Assembly (NCBI GenBank): GCA_900548895.1
Contig: URLZ01000037.1
Location: forward strand, 1 to 21,337
Reading direction: 5' to 3'
DNA: 21,337 nucleotides
DNA from: an uncultured Akkermansia sp.
GTDB taxonomy: Bacteria > Verrucomicrobiota > Verrucomicrobiia > Verrucomicrobiales > Akkermansiaceae
Shown: positions 9,977 to 16,934 of the stretch, piece by piece
Numbering within the stretch: position 1 is the first letter of the stretch
How the letters are laid out: every line of letters begins with the position of its first letter
Program-made: the position numbers and the translations under genes
Notes under the pieces: model-generated
The model's input: the letters and a program-made list of their open reading frames with translations, nothing else
Told to the model about the DNA's origin: nothing
Databases searched by the model: none

Positions 9977-11614
9977 TCAGCCCTTCATGCCGCTGATCTT
10001 CCCGTCGGCATCCACGCGAATCGCGCAGGCGGAGGGCTGCTTCGGCAGGGCCGGCATGCGCATGATGTCACCGCAGAGAGCGACGAGGAAACCCGCGCCG
10101 TTGGCGATCTCAAAATCGCGCACCGTGATCGTAAAGCCCCGCGGGCGACCCGTCAGACGGCTGTTGTCCGAGAGCGAGTTCTGCGTCTTCGCCATGCAGA
10201 TGGGCAGATGCGTCAGCCCGTTGCGCCGCATGAGCTCCAGGCGGCGGTGCGCGCGCGGCGTCAGCACCACGTCATCGGCCCCGTAAATCTTCTGTGCGAT
10301 GCGGCGCATGCGCTCCTCGGGCGACAGATCCAGCTCGTAGAGGCAGCGGAAGGGCTCCGTCGGCGCCTTCTCGATGCCGGCCAGCACCTCGCGGGCCAGC
10401 TCTCGGGCCCCCTCGCCGCCTCCGGAGAATACGTCGGCCACCGCGAAGCGCACACTCTGCTCGCGGCAGAACGCGCGCACCACCTCGATCTCCTCCTCTG
10501 TGTCGCTGCCTGCGAAGAGATTCAGCGCCACCGTCAGCGGGCGGCCGAAGAGAGCAGCGCTGCTCAGGTGCGCCTCCAGATTCGGCAGCCCCGCGCGCAC
10601 CGCCTCGGGATCCGGCACGTCGAGATCGGCCTTCGCCGTGCCCCCGTGCATCTTCAGCGCGCGAATCGTCGCCACCAGCACGATGGCGTCGGGCGCCAAG
10701 CCGCTCTGTCGGCACTTGATATCCAAAAACTTCTCCGCCCCCAGATCAAAGGCGAAGCCCGCCTCCGTCACCGCGTAATCCGCGCAGGCCAGCGCCATCT
10801 TCGTCGCGAGAACGGAGTTGCAGCCGTGCGCGATGTTGGCGAAGGGCCCGCCGTGCACGAAGGCCGGCACGCCCTCGAGGCTCTGCACGAGATTCGGGTG
10901 GATCGCCTCGCGCAGAATGGCCAGCATCGCATCCGTCACGCCGAACTCGCTCGCGTAAACCGCCTCATCGCCGCGCGTGAAGCCCACCACCATCCGGTCG
11001 AGGCGGCGGCGCAGATCCTCGAGATCTTCGGCGAGGCAGAGGCAGGCCATCACCTCCGAAGCCGGGGTGATGTTGAAGCCCTCCTCGCGCGACACCCCGT
11101 TGTGATTGAGGCCGATGACGATGTGGCGCAGCGCGCGGTCATTCATATCCATCACGCGCTTCCAGATCACCTTGTTCTGATCCAGATGCGTCGTGCCGTA
11201 GAAGAGGGCGTTGTCAATCACCGCCGCGAGCAGGTTGTTCGCCGCCGTGATCGCCGCAAAATCGCCGTTGAAGCAGAGGTTGATGCTCTCGCCGGGCGTC
11301 AGACTCGAGCGGCCGCCGCCCGTCGCGCCGCCCTTGCGGCCAAACACCGGGCCCATGGAAGGCTCGCGCAGCGCCAGACACACGCTCTTGCCCTCGGCCT
11401 TGAGCCCCTGCGCCAGACCGATGGAGACCGTCGTCTTGCCCTCGCCCGCCGGCGTCGGCGTCAGCGCGCTGACGAGAATGAGGCGCCCGCGCTCCGGGCG
11501 CTTTTTGAGCACATCGATGCTGACCTTCGCGCGATCGCGACCGTAGGGAATCAGATCCTGCTCCTCCAGCCCGAGGGCCGATGCCATAGCTGCGGTGAAA
11601 CTGAGTGCTGCCAT
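9977..11614 (-). CDS. fhs: Formate--tetrahydrofolate ligase
   Basis: The enzyme joins formate to tetrahydrofolate using ATP, giving 10-formyl-THF for one-carbon metabolism in the cytoplasm. The 545-residue product has the ATP-binding loop TPTPAGEGKTT (52-62), EPSMGPVFGRKGGATGGG close behind, then INLCFNGDFAAI and the highly conserved HGGPFANIAHGCNS. The C-terminal half carries the expected GLTHLPICMAKTQ and FEIANGAGF motifs. Length is close to the usual 550-560. The ATG at 11614 lies exactly 6 nt after a -10 box, so the mRNA is predicted to be leaderless. It is divergent from the glycosyltransferase and convergent with the GHL10 gene. No other folate gene is adjacent, so it appears monocistronic. 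Confidence 0.97.
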   Translation of the reverse strand: MAALSFTAAMASALGLEEQDLIPYGRDRAKVSIDVLKKRPERGRLILVSALTPTPAGEGKTTVSIGLAQGLKAEGKSVCLALREPSMGPVFGRKGGATGGGRSSLTPGESINLCFNGDFAAITAANNLLAAVIDNALFYGTTHLDQNKVIWKRVMDMNDRALRHIVIGLNHNGVSREEGFNITPASEVMACLCLAEDLEDLRRRLDRMVVGFTRGDEAVYASEFGVTDAMLAILREAIHPNLVQSLEGVPAFVHGGPFANIAHGCNSVLATKMALACADYAVTEAGFAFDLGAEKFLDIKCRQSGLAPDAIVLVATIRALKMHGGTAKADLDVPDPEAVRAGLPNLEAHLSSAALFGRPLTVALNLFAGSDTEEEIEVVRAFCREQSVRFAVADVFSGGGEGARELAREVLAGIEKAPTEPFRCLYELDLSPEERMRRIAQKIYGADDVVLTPRAHRRLELMRRNGLTHLPICMAKTQNSLSDNSRLTGRPRGFTITVRDFEIANGAGFLVALCGDIMRMPALPKQPSACAIRVDADGKISGMKG

Positions 11615-11620
11615 GGCGCC

Positions 11621-11649
11621 ATGCTAGCACAGAAGCCCTCCTTTGGCAA
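11621..11649 (-). promoter_or_regulatory. fhs: fhs promoter (leaderless)
   Basis: On the minus strand: TTGCCA (11649-11644), 17 bp, TAGCAT (11626-11621), GGCGCC, ATG. The first transcribed base is predicted to be the A of the start codon. Confidence 0.65.
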
Positions 11650-11699
11650 ACGCAAAGCCCGTCGAGCGCTTCTCCTTCCTTAGCGAAAAGCGGCCGACC

Positions 11700-11728
11700 T
11701 TGACAGATCCGGCATGGTATGATATGAC
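11700..11728 (+). promoter_or_regulatory. Promoter of the glycosyltransferase gene
   Basis: TTGACA (11700-11705, consensus), 17 bp, TATGAC (11723-11728), 10 nt, ATG at 11739. The leader is predicted to be about 4 nt. It is back to back with the fhs promoter; the two -35 boxes are about 50 bp apart. Confidence 0.6.
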
Positions 11729-11738
11729 GTGGTGCGAC

Positions 11739-12680
11739 ATGACTTCTCCCCGCTTCAGTATAGTCATCCCTGCGTGGAACGTCGAGCGATGGTTGCCCGA
11801 AACGATTGCATCCGTGCGAGCTCAGACGGTGACGGATTGGGAGCTCATCATCGTAGACGACGGTTCAACGGACGGTACGGCGGCGATTGTGAAGGGGTTG
11901 GATGATGCTCGGGTGCGGTTGATCAGCCAGCCCAACTCCGGTGTCAGCATCGCGCGCAATCGGGGAATCTCGGAAGCACGGGGAGAGTTCATCGCCTTTC
12001 TGGATGCCGATGACCTCTGGTCTCCCACGCATTTGCAGCGGGCTCAGGGGTATTTTGAGAGCTTTCCCGAGGGGCAGTGGTATGCGGGGAGAAAGGCGGG
12101 CGGGACTCAGCCCCCGCGAAGCTGGGAAGAAGGGCAGGGATTTGACGAACACTGTTATTTTACAGACAACGGTGATTTCCTGCCACACAGCTCTTCAGTA
12201 GTCCTCCGCAGGAGCTTCATCAGCGATATTCCCGAGCTCTTTCCTGCCCATGTTCCTTATGGGGAAGACATTGTGGCCTGGGCCCGACTGGCTTGCAAAA
12301 ACCCGATTTTTGGCAGCGGCAAGGTTGTATCCGTGTTTTATCGGTGCCGGCAAGGCAGCGCCATGGAAACGAGAAGCAGCAACAAGGAGCTTGAACGGGA
12401 AAACCGATATCTAGCCCTGCATGACGAGCTTGTCTTGCCGTCGATCCACTCGAAGGAAGCGCGGCTCTTTGTGCAGATGCGCATTCTTCAGGGCATGAGG
12501 GGCATTATGGAACGCCGGGCCCTCAAATCGGAATTTACCGAGATGATCGACCGCTATCAGGGGAAGTTGGGGCCTGTTTTCACTCTCTGGATCCGGCTCT
12601 TCACCTTTTTGCTGAGAGTCCTGGTATGGGCCTTCAAGCAGCCGATGCAGCACTATTTGGTCAGGCATCGGGCCCACTGA
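11739..12680 (+). CDS. Family 2 glycosyltransferase
   Basis: The 313-residue product has a GT-A fold glycosyltransferase domain of family GT2: FSIVIPAWN (6-14), the nucleotide-binding IIVDDGSTDGT (37-47), NSGVSIARNRGI (66-77) and the metal-binding LDADD (88-92), with an EDIVAW motif in the acceptor half. The last 40 residues hold a hydrophobic segment (about 277-300) that may anchor it to the membrane. It most likely adds a sugar to a surface glycan or lipid carrier in the inner leaflet. The ATG at 11739 was chosen because of the promoter and because GT2 homology begins right after it. Third codon positions are visibly less GC-rich than in carB or fhs (AGA, CTA, GTA, TTT and TAT codons occur), which suggests recent acquisition. 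Donor and acceptor sugars cannot be read from sequence. Confidence 0.92.
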   Translation: MTSPRFSIVIPAWNVERWLPETIASVRAQTVTDWELIIVDDGSTDGTAAIVKGLDDARVRLISQPNSGVSIARNRGISEARGEFIAFLDADDLWSPTHLQRAQGYFESFPEGQWYAGRKAGGTQPPRSWEEGQGFDEHCYFTDNGDFLPHSSSVVLRRSFISDIPELFPAHVPYGEDIVAWARLACKNPIFGSGKVVSVFYRCRQGSAMETRSSNKELERENRYLALHDELVLPSIHSKEARLFVQMRILQGMRGIMERRALKSEFTEMIDRYQGKLGPVFTLWIRLFTFLLRVLVWAFKQPMQHYLVRHRAH

Positions 12681-12682
12681 GT

Positions 12683-12699
12683 TCTCGGAAGAGCCGAGA
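12683..12699 (+). terminator. Small hairpin after the glycosyltransferase gene
   Basis: TCTCGG (12683-12688) pairs with CCGAGA (12694-12699) around the loop AAGAG, 3 nt after the stop codon. No T-run follows; only GCTTTATA is found 9 nt later. Confidence 0.35.
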
Positions 12700-12716
12700 G
12701 AAGCCGCGCTTTATAC

Positions 12717-12745
12717 TTGACAGTTGGGAAGGGCTCAGCTAGCAT
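12717..12745 (+). promoter_or_regulatory. Promoter upstream of the lipoprotein gene
   Basis: TTGACA (12717-12722, consensus), 17 bp, TAGCAT (12740-12745). Unlike other promoters here, it lies about 150 nt before the nearest start (ATG 12896). The transcript would carry a C/T-rich leader of about 144 nt without an SD sequence. A weak CTGCG/CGCAG hairpin can form near its 5' end. Confidence 0.55.
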
Positions 12746-12895
12746 CTTGCCGCGGCTGCGTCGCTTGCTTCCGCAGGCCGAGCCCTTTTCAGGCTTCGTC
12801 CTTCACTCCACCCGTCCCCGTCTCAGCCCGTCCACCTGCTCTGATTCGTCCTCTTTCAAAGCCCCGAAGCCGCCCTTTCCCCTCGATTCCTCCCC

Positions 12896-13654
12896 ATGAC
12901 GCGCGCCCTCAGAACCTGCATCCGAGCGACCCTGCTGGCGCTGGGTGCCGGAGTCACCCTCGTCTCCTGTTACCCACCCCCTGAAACCTACCCCTACACC
13001 CAGCTCGTCACGGAGAGGCGCCAGAGCCTCTCGGATGAGCTCCTCAAGCTGCTTCCCCCCGAGCAGCGCAGCCTTCCCGCCGCTCAGGAGGAAGCCCGCT
13101 GGCTGGCCGACACCGCCTACAAGGCCGCTGCCGGCGTTGCGCGCGTGAACGACTCGAACTTCCCCGGCTGGTCCGGCAACATCCTCGTCAACTGGGGCAT
13201 TCAGGATCGCGGCCTCTGCTGGCACTACCAGCACGATCTCTACCGTGAGCTGCGCCGCCGCCCCCTGCATTACTTCACCCTCGGCTGCTGCGTGCGCGAC
13301 CGCTCCGAAGCCTCCGAGCACAACTGCGTCTACATCACCTCCAAGGACAAGGCCTGGCCCATGGCCTGGGTGCTCGATGCCTGGATGTGGAACGGCCGCC
13401 TCAAGGTCGACAAGGGCTGGACTCTCGATCAGGACCGCTGGAAGGACCGAGCTGATACCTGCCGCATGCTTGAGCAGTTTTTCCCCGAGGGTCACCTGTT
13501 GCCCTGCGAGTTCTGGGCCGTCATTCGCATCAGCAGTAAGCGCTACGTCAGCGTCTACACACAGGAAGCCATGCAGAGCTCGCAGTATGAGCGCATGTCC
13601 GAGAACATCGCGGAGGGCGAAAAGGAGCACCCCGGCAAGCTCACCAACTACTGA
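12896..13654 (+). CDS. Predicted lipoprotein with a possible Cys-His-Asp (transglutaminase-like) centre
   Basis: I do not recognise the family. The 252-residue product has a lipoprotein signal: basic N-terminus, hydrophobic stretch and lipobox LVSC with the lipidated C25, so it should be membrane-anchored outside the cytoplasm. The mature part is rich in Trp, Cys and His. Conserved-looking blocks are GLCWHYQHDLYREL (106-119), SEHNCVYITS (140-149) and WVLDAWMWNGRL (158-169). The order Cys108 at a helix start, His142 before a strand and Asp161 in the next strand is how papain/transglutaminase-like domains arrange their catalytic triad, so a peptidase or crosslinking role is possible. That is inference from spacing only. 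ATG 12896 is the only start placing the signal at the N-terminus. A hairpin-rich spacer follows. Confidence 0.85.
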   Translation: MTRALRTCIRATLLALGAGVTLVSCYPPPETYPYTQLVTERRQSLSDELLKLLPPEQRSLPAAQEEARWLADTAYKAAAGVARVNDSNFPGWSGNILVNWGIQDRGLCWHYQHDLYRELRRRPLHYFTLGCCVRDRSEASEHNCVYITSKDKAWPMAWVLDAWMWNGRLKVDKGWTLDQDRWKDRADTCRMLEQFFPEGHLLPCEFWAVIRISSKRYVSVYTQEAMQSSQYERMSENIAEGEKEHPGKLTNY

Positions 13655-13997
13655 GTTGACGCTCGGCGCCTGATCTCACGGCGCTTGATGCCCGGGGATC
13701 CCTCCCGGGGAGACTTCCGGAGAGACTCCCGGCGAAGCTCCCCGCCGCATAGCTCCTTGGGGGAGCTCCTCATGCCCGTTCAGCGGGCTGTTGCCTGCCC
13801 GTTGGGGAGCCCGCTCGTGATTTCGAAGGGCTGCCGTGCGCCCGTTCGGAAGGGCGCCGCGCGTCACCGAAAAGCCGCGCGACGGAACCCGTGGACCGCG
13901 CCCAAAGCCGGCTTTGCAGACCCATCTGCCGCGTCGCTTTGCGGCGAAACCTAACGGAAAACGCCCGCCGAAAAACCGTGCAAGCCACGCTTTTGAC
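13655..13997. other. Hairpin-rich intergenic region
   Basis: No gene is supported. Several inverted repeats can form: CCCGGG pairs around 13691-13709; AGCTCC (13751-13756) with GGAGCT (13762-13767); AGCGGGCT (13782-13789) with AGCCCGCT (13808-13815); and GCGCCC (13838-13843) with GGGCGC (13852-13857). A degenerate 12-13 nt tandem repeat occupies 13703-13739. The region may contain a terminator for the lipoprotein gene or a structured small RNA; no promoter was found inside it to support the latter. Confidence 0.45.
13703..13739. repeat. Degenerate 12-13 nt tandem repeat
   Basis: Three imperfect units: TCCCGGGGAGACT (13703-13715), TCCGGAGAGACT (13716-13727) and CCCGGCGAAGCT (13728-13739). A more divergent fourth (ending CATAGCT at 13754) may follow. 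Function unknown. Confidence 0.5.
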
Positions 13998-14026
13998 TTG
14001 CCAAGCGCGGGAGCGTTCCTTAGAAT
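13998..14026 (+). promoter_or_regulatory. Promoter of the RelE-like gene (leaderless)
   Basis: TTGCCA (13998-14003), 17 bp, TAGAAT (14021-14026), 6 nt, GTG at 14033. This predicts a transcript whose first base is the G of the start codon. An overlapping TTGACT at 13994 would give a 21-bp spacer and is less likely. Confidence 0.65.
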
Positions 14027-14032
14027 GCTGAC

Positions 14033-14401
14033 GTGCACCAGATTGTTTTCAATGATATCAGCGCCGCGGAAGTTTCCGCCATTCCCACCCCGGAACAACT
14101 CGAGCTCATCTCAGCCTTTCAGGTTGATGAAAACTGCCTGAACCACATCGCCGACGATCCCCGCTTCGGCGTCGTCGAGCGCGACGGCCGCCGCATCTAC
14201 CGATTCCGCTCCGGCGACTACCGCCTCTACTTCACCGTCGAAGAGGGCAACAAGGTCATCGTTCAGCGCGTGCTGCACGCCAACTCGCTCAAGGACTTCC
14301 TCTTCCGCTCGAGCATCGGCGGTTCGGAGGATCAGAAGCTCAGCGGCTCGCGCTCCTTCTGGCGCCTGATTGAGGAAGGCGAGCAAGCCCCCCGCCGCTG
14401 A
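14033..14401 (+). CDS. Solitary RelE/ParE-fold toxin-like protein
   Basis: The 122-residue product resembles the RelE/ParE superfamily (ribonuclease or gyrase toxins of toxin-antitoxin systems) in its core: RRIYRFRSGDYRLYFTVEEG (53-72), then KVIVQRVLHANSLKDFLFR (74-92). The alternating basic strand RIYRF-x3-DYRLYF is the superfamily hallmark. N-terminal residues 1-45 lack the usual catalytic-start helix pattern, and the C-terminal 30 residues are an added polar tail. No antitoxin gene lies beside it: the spacer before is non-coding and the next gene, 28 nt on, is a membrane permease. It may therefore be a domesticated, non-toxic regulator. The GTG start was chosen because a promoter ends 6 nt before it. 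Superfamily likely, activity unknown. Confidence 0.8.
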   Translation: MHQIVFNDISAAEVSAIPTPEQLELISAFQVDENCLNHIADDPRFGVVERDGRRIYRFRSGDYRLYFTVEEGNKVIVQRVLHANSLKDFLFRSSIGGSEDQKLSGSRSFWRLIEEGEQAPRR

Positions 14402-14429
14402 GTCGGCAGGGCGACACAACCGGAGCGCC

Positions 14430-15344
14430 ATGTCTGGCCTGCTGAGCGGACTCCTGAGCACCCCCGCGCGCGTCGCTGCCGTCGCGGGCGTCACCTTCGT
14501 GCAGCTCGTGCGCATGAAGCTCTTTCTCGCCGTCGGCGCTCTGGCCCTGCTGCTGCTCGGCCTGCAATTCCTGCCCTATCAGGAGAGCATCTCCGTCGAG
14601 TACAGCGGCGTTGAGCAGCTGCACCTGCTCAAGGACATCGGCATCGGCTGCATGCAGCTCTTCGGCCTCATCTTCTGCGTCGCCGCCACCTCCCTGCTCA
14701 TCCCCCGCGACAGCGAGGATCGCATCCTCTACACCATCCTCTGCAAGCCCGTCCCGCGCTTTGACTACCTGCTCGGCAAACTGCTCGGCGTGCTGCTGCT
14801 GCTGCTGATCAGCTTCGCCCTGATGGACGGCCTGCTCAGCCTGCTGATCCACCTGCGCGAAGGCGACATCACCGCCCGCGTCACCGACGTCCTCCGCAGC
14901 CGGGGGGCCGACGCCGACATCATCGATCAGGCCGTCGCCCACATCCACGTCGCCGCCGGCTACGGGCAAATGCAGCAGGGCATCATCGCCATGGGCCTCG
15001 GGCTGGCCGTGCTCACCAGCCTTACCTTGCTGCTCTCCTGCTGCACGAGCGGCACCATCATCAGCATGATCTTCGCCCTCTCCGCCTACTTCATCGGCAT
15101 GTTTCAGCAGCAGCTCTTCACCCTGCTGCACAGCGGTGAAGGCGTCGGCCCCGGCCTGCGGCTCCTCACCGGCTGCGTCTCCGTGCTGCTGCCCGACTTC
15201 AGCCTCTTCTCGCTCACCGACGCCACCTCCGCCGGCGCCGACCCCGGCCTCGGCATGATGCTGCACCTCGCCCTCCTCGCCCTCGGCTACATGCTGCTGC
15301 ACCTACTCACCGCCACCTGGATCTTCAGCCGCAAGGAATTCTGA
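14430..15344 (+). CDS. ABC-2 type transporter permease subunit
   Basis: The 304-residue integral membrane protein has about six hydrophobic segments, around residues 30-48, 72-92, 112-133, 182-203, 206-226 and 272-296. It resembles ABC-2/NosY-type permeases: TRVAA-like N-terminus preceding TFVQLVRMKLF, then the cytoplasmic loop LIPRDSEDRILYTILCKPVPRFDYLLGK-like region (about 88-117; the R-x-E/D...L-x-K-P-V...Y-L-x-G-K pattern is characteristic). A soluble loop of about 50 residues separates transmembrane segments 3 and 4. It would work with an ATPase to export a lipid, glycan or ion, but no ATP-binding gene is in the window. ATG 14430 lies 28 nt after the RelE-like stop, so cotranscription is likely. 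A hairpin follows. Confidence 0.85.
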   Translation: MSGLLSGLLSTPARVAAVAGVTFVQLVRMKLFLAVGALALLLLGLQFLPYQESISVEYSGVEQLHLLKDIGIGCMQLFGLIFCVAATSLLIPRDSEDRILYTILCKPVPRFDYLLGKLLGVLLLLLISFALMDGLLSLLIHLREGDITARVTDVLRSRGADADIIDQAVAHIHVAAGYGQMQQGIIAMGLGLAVLTSLTLLLSCCTSGTIISMIFALSAYFIGMFQQQLFTLLHSGEGVGPGLRLLTGCVSVLLPDFSLFSLTDATSAGADPGLGMMLHLALLALGYMLLHLLTATWIFSRKEF

Positions 15345-15368
15345 GATCCCCGCCGACTGGTGGGCTTT

Positions 15369-15389
15369 GCATGCGTGGTCTCCGCATGC
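15369..15389 (+). terminator. Hairpin after the ABC-2 permease gene
   Basis: A perfect 7-bp stem: GCATGCG (15369-15375) pairs with CGCATGC (15383-15389) around a 7-nt loop, 24 nt after the stop. No T-tract. Confidence 0.45.
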
Positions 15390-15508
15390 GCGTAGCTGCC
15401 CGCCGACTCGCTCGTGGATGCACGCCCGCACGCTCCCACCCCTCGGGAGGAGCCTGAGCCGCGCCGCGTCCCCGCGCCGGCCCCAGCGCCCTCCTCTTCC
15501 GCTCTCCC

Positions 15509-15541
15509 TTTTCACTCTCTTTTTTCACTCTCCCCTTTCAC
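15509..15541 (+). repeat. 13-nt pyrimidine tandem repeat in the marC leader
   Basis: TTTTCACTCTC occurs at 15509-15519 and 15522-15532, and TTTCAC again at 15536-15541. It sits in a stretch of over 100 nt that is almost all C and T and runs up to the marC start codon. No promoter or SD sequence is visible. Confidence 0.6.
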
Positions 15542-15588
15542 CTGCCGCCTTCACCGCCGGCGCAACCCGCCCTCCGACTCACTCCCCC

Positions 15589-16308
15589 ATGAATTGGGAA
15601 TCCATCCTGGCCCAAGCGCTCACCCTCGTCGTCGTCTTTGATCCCATCGGCAACGCGCCCGTCGTGCTCGGCCTGCTTCAAAAGGTGGCCCCCGAGCGGC
15701 GGCGCCACATCCTGATGCGCGAGATGCTCTTCGTGCTCGCCCTGCTGCTCGTCATCTACTTTGCCGGCAGCACCGTGCTGGGCATGCTCGGCATCAGCCG
15801 CAGCTCCCTCACCCTCACCGGCGGCATTATGCTCTTCCTCATCGCCATCGGCCTTATCTTCCCCTCCGTCAACGTCATGCGCCAAACCGGCGACGACGAG
15901 GTGGATGCCGAGCCCTTTATCGTGCCGCTCGTCGTGCCCCTCATCGTCGGCCCCGCTGCCATCTCCATCATCATGCTGAACTCCTCCCTGTGCACCGGGT
16001 TCACCGACCGCCTCGCGGGCATCCTCTCCCTGCTGCTCGCCTGGCTCATCCAGAGCGCCGTGCTCCTCTGCTCCGGCAGCCTGCTCAGCCGCCTCGGGCA
16101 CAAGGGCATCGTCTCCGTCACCCGCTTCATGGGCATGATCCTCGTGCTCATCGCCGTGCAAATGATCCTCAACGGCATCACCGACTACATCGAGAACCTG
16201 CACATCCCCGGCGCTGAGCCCCTCGCCCCCGCTGCCCTTCCCACGGGCGCGGAAGCCGTCGGCTCGGCTCCCGACGGCGCCGCGAACTCCCTCGCCACCC
16301 CCTCATGA
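15589..16308 (+). CDS. MarC family integral membrane protein
   Basis: The 239-residue product belongs to the MarC/YhgN family (UPF0056). It has six hydrophobic segments, the opening VVFDPIGNAPVVLGL (14-28), GGIMLFLIAIGLIFP around 76-90, and VPLVVPLIVGPAAISIIM around 111-128; these glycine/proline-rich half-helices are characteristic. The protein sits in the inner membrane. The physiological role of the family is not established, and the old link to multiple antibiotic resistance was not upheld. The last 35 residues form an A/P/G-rich tail absent from E. coli members. ATG 15589 gives the usual N-terminus. The stop codon overlaps the next start (ATGA, 16305-16308), so it is translationally coupled to the Sel1-repeat gene. 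Confidence 0.93.
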   Translation: MNWESILAQALTLVVVFDPIGNAPVVLGLLQKVAPERRRHILMREMLFVLALLLVIYFAGSTVLGMLGISRSSLTLTGGIMLFLIAIGLIFPSVNVMRQTGDDEVDAEPFIVPLVVPLIVGPAAISIIMLNSSLCTGFTDRLAGILSLLLAWLIQSAVLLCSGSLLSRLGHKGIVSVTRFMGMILVLIAVQMILNGITDYIENLHIPGAEPLAPAALPTGAEAVGSAPDGAANSLATPS

Positions 16309-16868
16309 TCCCCACTTCCCCAACCCCTGAGACGGGCCCCGTCAAGGCGAGCTGCCGGGAGAGCGAGGGCGCCTCTTCGCGCCGCATCCACGAGGGCGAG
16401 GAAATCCCGCAGAGCTCGCCGAACGCCGGAAGTTCGGCGAGCCCGGAGAGCTTGGAGAGCCGAGCCTCCTCGGGCGACCCCCACGCCTGCATGCAGCTCG
16501 CTTGCCGCCTCATGCGCGGGCGAGGCGTGGAGCGCAACTTTGAGCGCGCCGTCGAGCTCTTCGACATCGCCGCGCGCGCCGGCGACATCGACGCCCTCTA
16601 CAGACTCGGGAAGTGTTACCTCCGCGGCATCGGCTGCGCGAAGGACCCGGCCGGCGCCGCCAGCTGCTTTGAGCGCGCCGCCGGCTGCGGACACGCCGCC
16701 GCCGCCTTCAAGCTCGGCAACATCTTCGAAGAGGGCATCGGCGCGCCCCGCAGCAGCGAACTGGCCGCCTACTGGTACCGCCGCGCCGCCTACCTCGGCG
16801 AGCCGCGCGCCTACGGCGCCCTGCTGCATCTCGCCCGCCGCCCGCGCCCCCGCCGGCCCGGGCGCTGA
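16305..16868 (+). CDS. Sel1-like repeat protein
   Basis: The 187-residue product has a low-complexity, Ser/Glu/Pro-rich N-terminus (1-56) followed by three full 36-residue Sel1-like (SLR/TPR-related) repeats at 57-92, 93-128 and 129-164, plus a partial one from 165. Each unit starts with Gly and carries the A-x-x-x-L-(A/G) and RG-x-G-type pattern (for example YLRGIGCAKDP, EEGIGAPRS). Such alpha-alpha solenoids are protein-protein adaptors. There is no signal peptide, so it is probably cytoplasmic. Its start overlaps the marC stop by 4 nt. Coupling suggests it acts with MarC or in the same process, but the partner is unknown. A GCGCCC/GGGCGC hairpin overlaps the 3' end. Confidence 0.87.
   Translation: MIPTSPTPETGPVKASCRESEGASSRRIHEGEEIPQSSPNAGSSASPESLESRASSGDPHACMQLACRLMRGRGVERNFERAVELFDIAARAGDIDALYRLGKCYLRGIGCAKDPAGAASCFERAAGCGHAAAAFKLGNIFEEGIGAPRSSELAAYWYRRAAYLGEPRAYGALLHLARRPRPRRPGR
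16844..16865 (+). terminator. Hairpin at the end of the Sel1-repeat gene
   Basis: GCGCCC (16844-16849) pairs with GGGCGC (16860-16865) across a 10-nt C/G loop, ending at the stop codon. A TTGTTTTTAAT stretch follows only about 18 nt later, so termination here is uncertain. Confidence 0.35.
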
Positions 16869-16895
16869 GCACCCACTCTCTCCTTGTTTTTAATC

Positions 16896-16924
16896 TTGAC
16901 AAGGCTCCGGGTGCTGGGTAGGAT
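16896..16924 (+). promoter_or_regulatory. Promoter of the small lipoprotein gene
   Basis: TTGACA (16896-16901, consensus), 17 bp, TAGGAT (16919-16924), 10 nt, ATG at 16935. The predicted leader is about 4 nt. Confidence 0.65.
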
Positions 16925-16934
16925 TCCTGCCGCC

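Noticed and set aside
9956..11683. A + strand frame opposite fhs
   Set aside because: Composition is that of antisense to a GC-rich gene; fhs motifs are on the minus strand.
13703..13767. Possible CRISPR-like short repeat array
   Set aside because: Units are 12-13 nt, directly adjacent and degenerate, with no spacers; no cas genes nearby.
13685..13954. Possible small gene of 89 codons in the hairpin-rich spacer
   Set aside because: Arg/Ser/Pro-rich, overlaps inverted repeats and a degenerate tandem repeat, and has no promoter or homology.
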